Assembly (NCBI GenBank): GCA_001772665.1
Contig: MEVH01000027.1
Span: 1 to 12,819 of the forward strand
From: a candidate division WWE3 bacterium RIFCSPLOWO2_01_FULL_39_13
GTDB taxonomy: Bacteria > Patescibacteriota > WWE3 > 2-01-FULL-39-13
Reading direction: 5' to 3'
DNA: 12,819 nucleotides
Made by a program: the position numbers and the translations under genes. Numbering within the stretch: position 1 is the stretch's first letter; each line of letters begins with the position of its first letter. Positions 6,893-12,819 of the stretch are shown here, one piece after another. The notes under the pieces are model-generated. The model did not search any database and was not told the DNA's origin. It saw nothing but the letters and a program-made list of their open reading frames with translations.

Positions 6893-7483
6893 ATGAAAAA
6901 CTTTATGGATGCGATTCTATACGTTTTGATACTCGTTGTTTTAATTGCAGGATTTATCTGGATGACATACAACTCTCTTGTCGCTTTGCGCATGAGGGTC
7001 AAAGAAGCCTGGGCAGATATCGATGTCCAGCTGAAAAAGAGATACGATTTACTCCCCGATTTAATTGAAACCGCAAGAAAAGCCGTCGCTGTTGACGAAA
7101 AAATCCTTACAAAAGTTACTGAGCTTAGAACAAGAGCAATGGAAAGTGCCTCTAAAGGAATATCTCCTGAGGAACGCGCCAAAATTGAAGGCCAGCTTTC
7201 GAGCATGGTACGCGATATAAAAGTCCAGGTAGAGGCTTATCCTGATATTAAGTCACATGGTGAACTAACGAATTTAATGGATAAGGTTACAGAGATTGAA
7301 GAGAAAATCGCATACGCAAGAAGATTTCTTAACTCAAATGTTATGGAATACAACACCAAAATAAAGATGTTCCCTGCGGTTATTATCGCTAATGCTCTTA
7401 GCTTTACACCAGAAAATTTCTTTGCCGCAAACGAAGAAGAGCGCAAAGATATTAAGGTTGATTTAGACACCAAACAGGGGTAG
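6893..7483 (+). CDS. lemA: LemA family membrane protein
   Basis: LemA proteins are small membrane-anchored helical-bundle proteins whose exact role is unsettled; in many bacteria they are encoded beside a protease or TPM-domain protein. This 196-residue protein has the usual length. A single membrane helix spans about residues 6-24, with no signal-peptidase site, so the rest is likely extracytoplasmic. The family signature follows: YNSLVALRMRVKEAW (26-40), ADIDVQLKKRYDLLPDLIE (41-59), then long helices and the closing motif RRFLNSNVMEYN (143-154), FPAVIIANALSF (160-171) and ENFFAA (174-179). The start at 6893 is the only one placing the membrane helix at the N-terminus. It has no Shine-Dalgarno. 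The gene precedes htpX by 47 bp and the two are probably one unit. Confidence 0.93.
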   Translation: MKNFMDAILYVLILVVLIAGFIWMTYNSLVALRMRVKEAWADIDVQLKKRYDLLPDLIETARKAVAVDEKILTKVTELRTRAMESASKGISPEERAKIEGQLSSMVRDIKVQVEAYPDIKSHGELTNLMDKVTEIEEKIAYARRFLNSNVMEYNTKIKMFPAVIIANALSFTPENFFAANEEERKDIKVDLDTKQG

Positions 7484-7530
7484 ATCAGATAAGACCAGCA
7501 TTTTGTTCTATCTTTGCCTCAAAGTCTATT

Positions 7531-8421
7531 ATGAATATCTACGGACAGATTTCGTCAAATAAAAGAAAAACTGTTGTTGTAATGGCAATGTTTGTCGCTG
7601 TTGTATCACTTCTCGGTTATTTTATTGGTGAAATTTATGCCGGGCAGGGTGCGGGAGTACCTGTTATGATTTCCGCAGTTTTTTTCTCCTCGATTTCGGC
7701 AGTTTCAAGCTATTTCCTTTCGGATAAAATCGTTTTATCAATATCAGGAGCGAAGAAGGTCGGTCGCGACGAGGCTCCAAAACTATATGCAATTCTTGAA
7801 AACTTGTGTATAGGGGTAGGGATAAAAAAAGTCCCGGACCTTTATATTATTAATGATTCAGCGACTAATGCATTTGCCACCGGAAGAGATCCAGACCATG
7901 CAGTAGTAGCGGTAACTTCAGGATTAATAGACAAGCTGGACAAAAGAGAGATAGAAGGGGTTTTAGGCCACGAATTATCCCACATCAAAAATTACGATAT
8001 GCTTTTAATGACAATAGTTGTTGTTCTCGTAGGATCAGTAACACTGATTGCCAATATTATGCTTAGAGGAGGATTCAGAGGAAGCAGAAAATCAGCTGGA
8101 GGAATAATTATTCTTATCGGATTTCTTTTAGCAGTTTTAAGCCCGCTTATTGCAAAACTTATACAGCTGGCAGTCTCACGTAACAGAGAATATCTGGCAG
8201 ATGCCTCAAGTGCCCTTCTTACACGCGATCCAGAAGGTCTGGCACTAGCACTTGATAAAATATCACAGGACAGGGAGGTTTTGGAAATCGCTAATCAGGC
8301 AACGGAACATCTCTACATAGAAAACCCTCTGAGGAAAAATGTAAATTCAGGGATCTTCGCAAACCTTTTTAACACCCATCCGCCAGTTGAAGAAAGAATA
8401 AGAAGATTGAGGGACATGTAA
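7531..8421 (+). CDS. htpX: HtpX family membrane zinc metalloprotease (M48)
   Basis: HtpX is an inner-membrane protease that degrades misfolded membrane proteins, with its active site facing the cytoplasm. The 296-residue length is normal. The N-terminus YGQISSNKRKT matches the family start. Predicted membrane segments lie at about 16-34, 43-61, 158-178 and 190-212. The zinc site is HELSH (147-151), with the third ligand E220 in NREYLADASSALL. Further family landmarks are NAFATGRDPDHAVVAVTSGL (113-132) and THPPVEERIRRL (282-293). No Shine-Dalgarno precedes the ATG; the bases before it are AGTCTATT, which also occur before gatC. It follows lemA by 47 bp, a familiar pairing that fits a membrane-protein quality-control unit. 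Confidence 0.96.
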   Translation: MNIYGQISSNKRKTVVVMAMFVAVVSLLGYFIGEIYAGQGAGVPVMISAVFFSSISAVSSYFLSDKIVLSISGAKKVGRDEAPKLYAILENLCIGVGIKKVPDLYIINDSATNAFATGRDPDHAVVAVTSGLIDKLDKREIEGVLGHELSHIKNYDMLLMTIVVVLVGSVTLIANIMLRGGFRGSRKSAGGIIILIGFLLAVLSPLIAKLIQLAVSRNREYLADASSALLTRDPEGLALALDKISQDREVLEIANQATEHLYIENPLRKNVNSGIFANLFNTHPPVEERIRRLRDM

Positions 8422-8463
8422 ATCTCCCTTATTTGCTCTAAACATTTCTTTCTTAGTTATTGT

Positions 8464-8492
8464 TTTGCAGATTTATCCATCTAGTCTATAAT
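8464..8492 (+). promoter_or_regulatory. Predicted promoter of the HD phosphohydrolase gene
   Basis: A perfect TATAAT at 8487-8492 ends exactly 6 nt before the GTG at 8499. TTTGCA at 8464-8469 (4 of 6 to -35) lies at 17-bp spacing. This promoter supports GTG 8499 as the start over the in-frame TTG at 8460, which lies upstream of the -10. It also suggests a leaderless transcript that may continue into gatCAB. Confidence 0.6.
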
Positions 8493-8498
8493 AAAAAC

Positions 8499-9119
8499 GT
8501 GAATAAAAAGCTGGATATTATACAAACGTTAAATAATCTGAACAAGATAAAAAGAACCGGTCCAAGTCTTGGAGCCGGAATCCCACAGCACGATATTGAA
8601 AGCCTGGCTGAGCACTCTTACCGCGTTGTTTATTTATGCCTTATTTTTTCAAAAGCGGATAGTACTATTAATCTTCTGAATCTAATTCAGTATGTAATAA
8701 CACATGAATGGGGAGAGTGCATACTTGGAGATCTTCCTCTTCGTGGCAAATCCTATATGTCCTACTTTAGAAATCCAATGGAATTTAAAAATGCTTTCAG
8801 AGAAGCCGAAGGCAAGGCTAAACAGATGTTAATGAAGGACGCGGGTATAGGTTACGTTTCTTTAAGTGCATCCGAGGATAAGCTATTCAGGTTCTGTGAT
8901 ACTCTGGCAAGGATTGTCGAAATAATAGATTATAGACAGACGGGGTATAAAAGCTCGTGGCTTGATAAAATGTATAAGGTTCAGATATCTCTTCTGAAAA
9001 AATATGCATATTCGTTTGTAAACGAGCTGCTCGCAGGAATTGACGAAATCTATCAGCGGGGCTATATGGAAAATAAGTATTTGACGAAGGAAACTGATAA
9101 AGATCAGAAGAAAGAATAA
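8499..9119 (+). CDS. YfbR/HDDC2-like HD-domain phosphohydrolase
   Basis: The 206-residue protein follows E. coli YfbR (5'-deoxynucleotidase, dNMP to deoxynucleoside) over most of its length. Key positions are H39 in AEHSYRV (YfbR SEHSLQV), H69-E70 in THEWGECILGDLP (YfbR YHDASEVLTGDLP), E73, D78 and D134 in FCDTLARIVE (YfbR QADALCAYLK). The second residue of the HD doublet is Glu rather than Asp, a conservative but uncommon change at a metal ligand, so activity is likely but unproven. The C-terminal 15 residues are charged and probably disordered. The GTG start is chosen because a perfect TATAAT sits 6 nt upstream and the family homology begins a few residues later. gatC follows after a short gap. 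The enzyme would act in cytoplasmic nucleotide turnover; the exact substrate is not readable. Confidence 0.85.
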   Translation: MNKKLDIIQTLNNLNKIKRTGPSLGAGIPQHDIESLAEHSYRVVYLCLIFSKADSTINLLNLIQYVITHEWGECILGDLPLRGKSYMSYFRNPMEFKNAFREAEGKAKQMLMKDAGIGYVSLSASEDKLFRFCDTLARIVEIIDYRQTGYKSSWLDKMYKVQISLLKKYAYSFVNELLAGIDEIYQRGYMENKYLTKETDKDQKKE

Positions 9120-9120
9120 T
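9091..9120 (+). promoter_or_regulatory. Possible promoter before gatC
   Basis: TTGACG (9091-9096; 5 of 6) and AATAAT (9115-9120; 5 of 6) are 18 bp apart at the 3' end of the HD gene. The -10 ends 7 nt before an in-frame TTG at 9128. This would give a leaderless gatC message starting at TTG, four codons before the ATG at 9140. AT-rich sequence makes chance matches likely. Confidence 0.3.
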
Positions 9121-9139
9121 CCATTAATTGAGTCTATTC

Positions 9140-9424
9140 ATGATATCTAAAGATGATGTGCTTAAAATTTCGAGGCTTGCCAGGCTTGAATTAAATGAGA
9201 GCGAATTGGATAAATTTCAGAGGCATTTAGCAGGAATACTCCAGTATGTTGAGCAACTAAATGAGATTGACACAGATGAAATCCCTCCTACTTCGCATGC
9301 GATTTCTGATTTGAAAAGCAGATATCAAGAGGGAAGCACCGACTCCACATTATCCCAGAAGGAAGTATTGGAAAATGCTAAAGAGAAATCTGATGGATAT
9401 ATAGTTACCAAAGGGGTGCTTTGA
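9140..9424 (+). CDS. gatC: Asp/Glu-tRNA amidotransferase subunit C
   Basis: GatC is the small chaperone-like subunit that wraps GatA and GatB in the enzyme that amidates misacylated Glu-tRNA(Gln) and/or Asp-tRNA(Asn). The 94-residue product has the family N-terminus DDVLKISRLARLELNESEL (5-23), the helix QRHLAGILQYVEQLNEIDTD (27-46) and a P-T-S-H segment (50-53). The tail YIVTKGVL corresponds to the usual Y-F-x-V-P-K-V ending, without the Pro. The ATG at 9140 puts the start at the usual distance from the ARLEL motif; TTG at 9128 adds four residues and has a better-spaced -10 box. No Shine-Dalgarno precedes either start. gatA starts 6 bp after its stop. Confidence 0.93.
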   Translation: MISKDDVLKISRLARLELNESELDKFQRHLAGILQYVEQLNEIDTDEIPPTSHAISDLKSRYQEGSTDSTLSQKEVLENAKEKSDGYIVTKGVL

Positions 9425-9426
9425 GG
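9423..9426 (+). promoter_or_regulatory. Shine-Dalgarno for gatA
   Basis: GAGG overlaps the gatC TGA stop and lies 4 nt before the gatA ATG. The spacing is a little short, but the overlap suggests coupled translation of gatC and gatA. Confidence 0.5.
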
Positions 9427-9430
9427 ACTT

Positions 9431-10876
9431 ATGGATATTGAGGAAATTCAGAAAAAGCTTGTATCAAAAGAAGCATCATGTGTAGAAATAACGAAGGAGT
9501 ATCTAAAAAATATAACCTCATTAAATGAAAAGTTAAATGCGTTTATTACCGTTACTTCTGAAAAAGCGTTGTCAGAAGCAGAGAAGATTGACAATGAAAT
9601 AGATGAGTCAGAAGACCTGGATGTATTGTTTTCACTAAAACCTCTGCTGGGGGTTCCAATGGCCCATAAAGATTTGTTTTCAACAAAAGATATAGAAACA
9701 ACAGCTGGATCAAATATTCTACGCGGATATATTCCGCCTTATGATGCAACTGCCGTAAAGAGGATCAAAGATGCTGGAACAGTTATGCTGGGCAAACTTA
9801 ACTGCGATGCTTTTGCACACGGGACAACAGGTGAAAATAGTGATTTCGGTCCAGCATTAAATCCATATGACTTATCTCGGCCGGCAGGAGGATCTTCAAG
9901 TGGATCGGGAGTCGCAGTTTCAGCAGAAATGGCTGTTTTTGCAACAGGAACAGATACCGGCGGGTCAATAAGGACTCCTGCGTCTTTTACAAATGTGTGC
10001 GGTTTGAAACCGACTTATGGAAGGGTTTCGAGATATGGGATTATTGCAATGGCGTCATCCCTTGACTCCATAGGGCATTTGACACGTACTGTAAAAGATT
10101 CAGCTAGAGTTTTGAAAGTGACCGCAGGATATGATCCTTTTGATTCCACCTCATCTAAGATTAAGGTTCCGGACTATCTTGAAAGTATTATCGGAGTAAA
10201 GGGTCTGAAAATAGGAGTTCCCGAAGAGTACATGGGAGATGGGATTGATCCCGAAGTCAAGTCTGCTGTAAAAAATGCATTGAAAGTTTATGAAAAACTT
10301 GGTGCGGAGATAGCAAGTGTTTCTCTTCCCCACACAAAATATGCGATAGCAGTCTATTATGTAATTGTTCCTTCGGAGGTCTCATCGAATCTAGCCAGAT
10401 ATGACGGAATCAGATTTGGAAATAGTCGCGAGTCTTTTGGAGATGAAGCTAAAAGACGAATAATGATTGGAACATACGCCTTGTCAGCGGGATATTATGA
10501 CGCTTACTATCTTAAGGCTCAAAAAGTAAGAACACTGGTCATACAGGATTTTAAAAAAGCCTTTGAAAAAATCGATATTCTATTAGGGCCTGCGATGCCT
10601 GTGCTTCCTCCAAAACTTGGAGAAAATTCTGATGATCCTCTAAAAAACTATCTTCTTGATGTTTTAACGTGCCCTGTTAATCTTGCCGGATTGCCGGCAC
10701 TTTCTGTCCCCGCTGGTTTTAGCAAAGAGGGTTTGCCTATTGGAATCCAGCTTATTGGAGATCATTTTGCGGAAGATGCTCTTTTCAGAGCCGGCTATAC
10801 ATATGAACAGGAAACTAGATATTATGAGCAAAAACCGCAGTTACCGTTGAAAGGAGAAGATCCTGATGGAATATGA
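9431..10876 (+). CDS. gatA: Asp/Glu-tRNA amidotransferase subunit A (amidase)
   Basis: GatA hydrolyses glutamine and channels ammonia to GatB. The 481-residue length is normal. The amidase-signature catalytic triad is intact: Lys80 (PMAHKD), cis-Ser155 (PAGGSSSGSG) and the nucleophile Ser179 (DTGGSIRTPA). The 24-residue gap between the two Ser and the Lys position match S. aureus GatA (K79, S154, S178). Later conserved segments include GLKPTYGRVSRYG (191-203) and, near the C-terminus, NLAGLPALSVPAGF. The region before the Lys (about 55-68, ESEDLDVLF) is more acidic than usual. Translation probably depends on the GAGG site overlapping the gatC stop. Its last 11 bases overlap the start of gatB. 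Confidence 0.97.
   Translation: MDIEEIQKKLVSKEASCVEITKEYLKNITSLNEKLNAFITVTSEKALSEAEKIDNEIDESEDLDVLFSLKPLLGVPMAHKDLFSTKDIETTAGSNILRGYIPPYDATAVKRIKDAGTVMLGKLNCDAFAHGTTGENSDFGPALNPYDLSRPAGGSSSGSGVAVSAEMAVFATGTDTGGSIRTPASFTNVCGLKPTYGRVSRYGIIAMASSLDSIGHLTRTVKDSARVLKVTAGYDPFDSTSSKIKVPDYLESIIGVKGLKIGVPEEYMGDGIDPEVKSAVKNALKVYEKLGAEIASVSLPHTKYAIAVYYVIVPSEVSSNLARYDGIRFGNSRESFGDEAKRRIMIGTYALSAGYYDAYYLKAQKVRTLVIQDFKKAFEKIDILLGPAMPVLPPKLGENSDDPLKNYLLDVLTCPVNLAGLPALSVPAGFSKEGLPIGIQLIGDHFAEDALFRAGYTYEQETRYYEQKPQLPLKGEDPDGI
10851..10856 (+). promoter_or_regulatory. Shine-Dalgarno for gatB
   Basis: AAGGAG inside the 3' end of gatA, 9 nt before the gatB ATG, is a strong ribosome binding site. It shows that this organism uses the standard anti-Shine-Dalgarno pairing, in contrast to the genes here that begin without one. 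Confidence 0.75.
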
Positions 10877-12185
10877 ATTTGTTCTAGGGCTTGAAGTCCA
10901 CTTGCAGCTGAATACTAAAACGAAAATTTTCTGCTGGTGCAAAAATGATCCTTTTTATGCGAAGGAGCCTAATATTAATGTATGTCCGGTGTGCCTTGGA
11001 CTTCCGGGAGCTCTTCCGGTTCTTAATAAAGAGGCGGTTAATAAATCCCAGCAAATGGCAGCTGCGCTGAATTCTGAAGTGCAAGGCAAAATTATATTTG
11101 AGCGCAAAAATTACTTTTACCCAGACCTTCCTAAAGGCTATCAAATAACATGCCCGCATTATCCTATTGGAAAAGCCGGCGCGGTAGATCTTACTTATTT
11201 TTACGACGATAAATCATCTGAAAAGAACCATATAATCCGTTTGAGGGAAGTTCACTTAGAAGAAGATACGGCAAAATCGATGCATAAGAATGATAAAACA
11301 TACATAGACTTCAATAAGTCAGGGGTTCCTTTGCTCGAAATTGTTTCAGAGCCTGATATTAGAAGTGTTGATGATGCTGTTGAATTCTGCAAAGAAATCC
11401 AGCGTATAGCAAGGACTCTTGAAGTTAGCGAGGCGGATATGGAAAAGGGGAACATGCGCCTTGAGGCAAATGTTTCGGTGAGAGTAAAAGGAGATACGAA
11501 ACTTCCTGATTACAGAGTTGAGTTGAAGAATATTAACTCATATGGGTTTATGAAGAAGGCGGTGTCTTATGAATTACGACGTCAGGTGCTGGTTTTGGAG
11601 AATGGGGAAAAACTGCATCAGGAAACAAGAGGATTTAATGAAAGCACAGGAGAGACTTTCGTGCAAAGGAGCAAAGAAGAGGCCGATGACTATAGATATT
11701 TTCCTGAGCCTGATATTCCTCCTTTTGAATTTGATCTGGGGGAGACACGCAATATTACGACGTTACTTCCTGAGTTACCGAAAAAAATGAGGGCAGATCT
11801 TCAAAAAGACGGTTTGAATACGCAATATGTAAATATCCTTTTAGAAAATTCAGAACTAAGAAGAAAATACAAAGAACTGATTTCTGCCGGATATTCCTCT
11901 TCTGAGTCTGCAAAATGTGTTATAAATGTCTCTAAATACAAAGGGCTGTCAGCAGACAAAATTATTAATGAAGAAAAATCAAAGTCATCCTCTTTGCTTG
12001 AGTCTGATAATGATCTTTCTCCAATTATTGATGCAGTCCTTAAAGAAAATCCTGAAGCAGTAGAGGATGTTAAAAAAGGAAATGAAAACGCAATAAAATT
12101 TTTAATCGGAAATGTGATGCGAAGGACAAGTGGGAAGGCGGATCCGCGTAAAACTTCGAAACTGATAAGGAAAAAGCTAAGTTGA
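10866..12185 (+). CDS. gatB: Asp/Glu-tRNA amidotransferase subunit B
   Basis: GatB binds the misacylated tRNA, activates the acyl group with ATP and transfers ammonia. The N-terminus has the family signature GLEVHLQLNTKTKIFCWC, and the zinc ligands C23, C25, C40 and C43 are present. The hallmark FYPDLPKGYQI (84-94) and REVHLEEDTAK (127-137) follow. The C-terminal helical tail (YqeY-like, about 300-439) ends in NVMRRTSGKADP and is complete. At 439 residues the protein is shorter than the usual 470-480; the shortening appears spread over loops and the tail domain. Its ATG overlaps gatA by 11 bases and has a good Shine-Dalgarno. It stops at TGA 12183-12185. A separate promoter for dnaE follows 43 bp later. 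Confidence 0.97.
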   Translation: MEYEFVLGLEVHLQLNTKTKIFCWCKNDPFYAKEPNINVCPVCLGLPGALPVLNKEAVNKSQQMAAALNSEVQGKIIFERKNYFYPDLPKGYQITCPHYPIGKAGAVDLTYFYDDKSSEKNHIIRLREVHLEEDTAKSMHKNDKTYIDFNKSGVPLLEIVSEPDIRSVDDAVEFCKEIQRIARTLEVSEADMEKGNMRLEANVSVRVKGDTKLPDYRVELKNINSYGFMKKAVSYELRRQVLVLENGEKLHQETRGFNESTGETFVQRSKEEADDYRYFPEPDIPPFEFDLGETRNITTLLPELPKKMRADLQKDGLNTQYVNILLENSELRRKYKELISAGYSSSESAKCVINVSKYKGLSADKIINEEKSKSSSLLESDNDLSPIIDAVLKENPEAVEDVKKGNENAIKFLIGNVMRRTSGKADPRKTSKLIRKKLS

Positions 12186-12227
12186 CTCTTTTTATCTTCG
12201 CCTTGTGTTTGGGATTTATAGGAATAG

Positions 12228-12233
12228 TATACT
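12228..12233 (+). promoter_or_regulatory. -10 box of dnaE
   Basis: TATACT (5 of 6) ends exactly 6 nt before the dnaE ATG at 12240. A possible -35, TTGTGT at 12203-12208, has a long 19-bp spacing. The AAGG at 12234-12237 is only 2 nt from the ATG, too close to act as a Shine-Dalgarno, so a leaderless start is the better reading. Confidence 0.5.
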
Positions 12234-12239
12234 AAGGTA

Positions 12240-12819
12240 ATGGCAAGAGAAACTCCACCGTTTGTTCATCTGCATGTTCATACTGAATATTCAATGCTGG
12301 ACGGGTTAAACCGCATTCCGGCTCTTGTTTCGAAGATTAAGGATTCGGGTATGAACTCCGTTGCGTTAACCGACCATGGAGTTATGTATGGGGCGTATGA
12401 ATTTTGGAAAGCCTGTAAAGAAGCTGAAATAAAGCCGATAATTGGCGCAGAAATTTATGTCGCACCAACTGATAGAAAGCTTCGCAGTGAGGTCAACGGC
12501 ATAAAGTATTATCATCTTATTCTTCTTGCTAAAAATTTTGAAGGCTACCACAATCTAATAAAATTAGTCTCAATCGGCCATCTTGAGGGATTCTACTACC
12601 GCCCCCGCGTTGATCGAGAAATTCTTGAGAAATACTCGAAGGGAATAATCTGTTCTTCAGGCTGCCCTGTCGGGCCTCTTGGAAGACACATAGTAAGAGG
12701 AGAAGAAGATAAGGCCAAAGAATGGCTTGAATTTCTCCATAGCATTTACAAAGATGACTTTTACCTTGAAATACAAAGACATGGGTTTTCTGGCGGAGAT
12801 GTCCTCCCTCCACGCGATC
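12240..12819 (+). CDS. dnaE: DNA polymerase III alpha subunit, N-terminal part
   Basis: This is the first 193 residues of the replicative DNA polymerase; the frame stays open to the window edge. The N-terminal PHP domain is clear: FVHLHVHTEYSMLDG (8-22), VALTDHGVMYGAYEF (41-55), IIGAEIYVA (67-75), then YHLILLAKNFEGYHNLIKLV and HLEGFYYRPRVDRE, and SSGCPVGPL where most homologues have a Leu-Ala-Gly segment. The His residues of HLHVH and TDHG are the usual PHP metal ligands and are present. The ATG at 12240 gives the expected N-terminus. dnaE lies 54 bp after gatB and has its own predicted -10 box, so it is probably transcribed separately. The window contains none of the polymerase domain. Confidence 0.97.
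   Translation, partial: MARETPPFVHLHVHTEYSMLDGLNRIPALVSKIKDSGMNSVALTDHGVMYGAYEFWKACKEAEIKPIIGAEIYVAPTDRKLRSEVNGIKYYHLILLAKNFEGYHNLIKLVSIGHLEGFYYRPRVDREILEKYSKGIICSSGCPVGPLGRHIVRGEEDKAKEWLEFLHSIYKDDFYLEIQRHGFSGGDVLPPRD

Noticed and set aside
8460..8498. N-terminal extension of the HD gene to a TTG at 8460
   Set aside because: The perfect TATAAT at 8487-8492 lies inside this stretch, so a transcript from it could not include the TTG; the residues also lie outside the family homology.
9422..12185. Alternative genetic code with UGA as glycine, considered because of CPR-like gene content
   Set aside because: gatC and gatB both end in TGA at the expected protein ends, so UGA is a stop here.
12182..12187. 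TTGACT as the -35 box for dnaE
   Set aside because: It lies 40 bp before the TATACT -10 box, far beyond the 16-19 bp needed.
12366..12813. Open frames on the minus strand at the right edge
   Set aside because: They are antisense to dnaE, whose PHP-domain translation is unmistakable.

Overview
The window is bacterial. It carries the start of a DNA polymerase III alpha subunit (PHP motifs), a GatCAB amidotransferase set, and LemA and HtpX. It is AT-rich and compactly packed, with no gene-free stretch over about 85 bp. The combination of a bacterial Elp3, a slim GatB and a thymidylate-synthase-like fusion protein of archaeal flavour suggests a reduced-genome lineage such as the Candidate Phyla Radiation (Patescibacteria). 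This is an inference from gene content, not a phylogenetic result. TGA ends gatC and gatB, so the UGA-to-Gly code of Gracilibacteria/SR1 is not in use.

Layout, left to right. (1) Bases 1-726: the 3' part of an unrecognised helical protein on the + strand. It converges, 12 bp apart, with a minus-strand gene for an unfamiliar HExxH metalloprotease (739-2037). (2) Immediately upstream of the protease on the same strand is elp3 (2043-3773), the tRNA wobble-uridine carboxymethyl enzyme. Divergent from it, only 9 bp away, is a Trm9/ALKBH8-like methyltransferase (3783-4529), which in eukaryotes acts on the product of Elp3. (3) Bases 4552-6138: a three-part protein made of an MtrA-like domain, a thymidylate synthase core and a DUF4346-like domain, followed by an unrecognised cysteine-containing gene (6178-6807). 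(4) lemA-htpX (6893-8421). (5) A YfbR-like HD phosphohydrolase (8499-9119), then gatC-gatA-gatB (9140-12185). (6) The 5' end of dnaE (12240 to the window edge).

Two ideas stand out. First, elp3 and the Trm9-like gene look like a two-enzyme bacterial route to mcm5U34 in tRNA, driven from one 15-bp symmetric promoter/start region in which each gene's -10 box overlaps the other gene's start codon. Second, several genes have a -10 box that ends 6-8 nt before the start codon, so transcripts would begin at or next to the start codon (leaderless). In contrast, the internal genes gatA and gatB have ordinary Shine-Dalgarno sequences. The MtrA-ThyA-DUF4346 fusion is the most unusual single protein: its dUMP-binding residues are kept, but the normally invariant His after the catalytic Cys is replaced by Leu.

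No tRNA, rRNA, CRISPR array, insertion sequence or convincing intrinsic terminator was seen.
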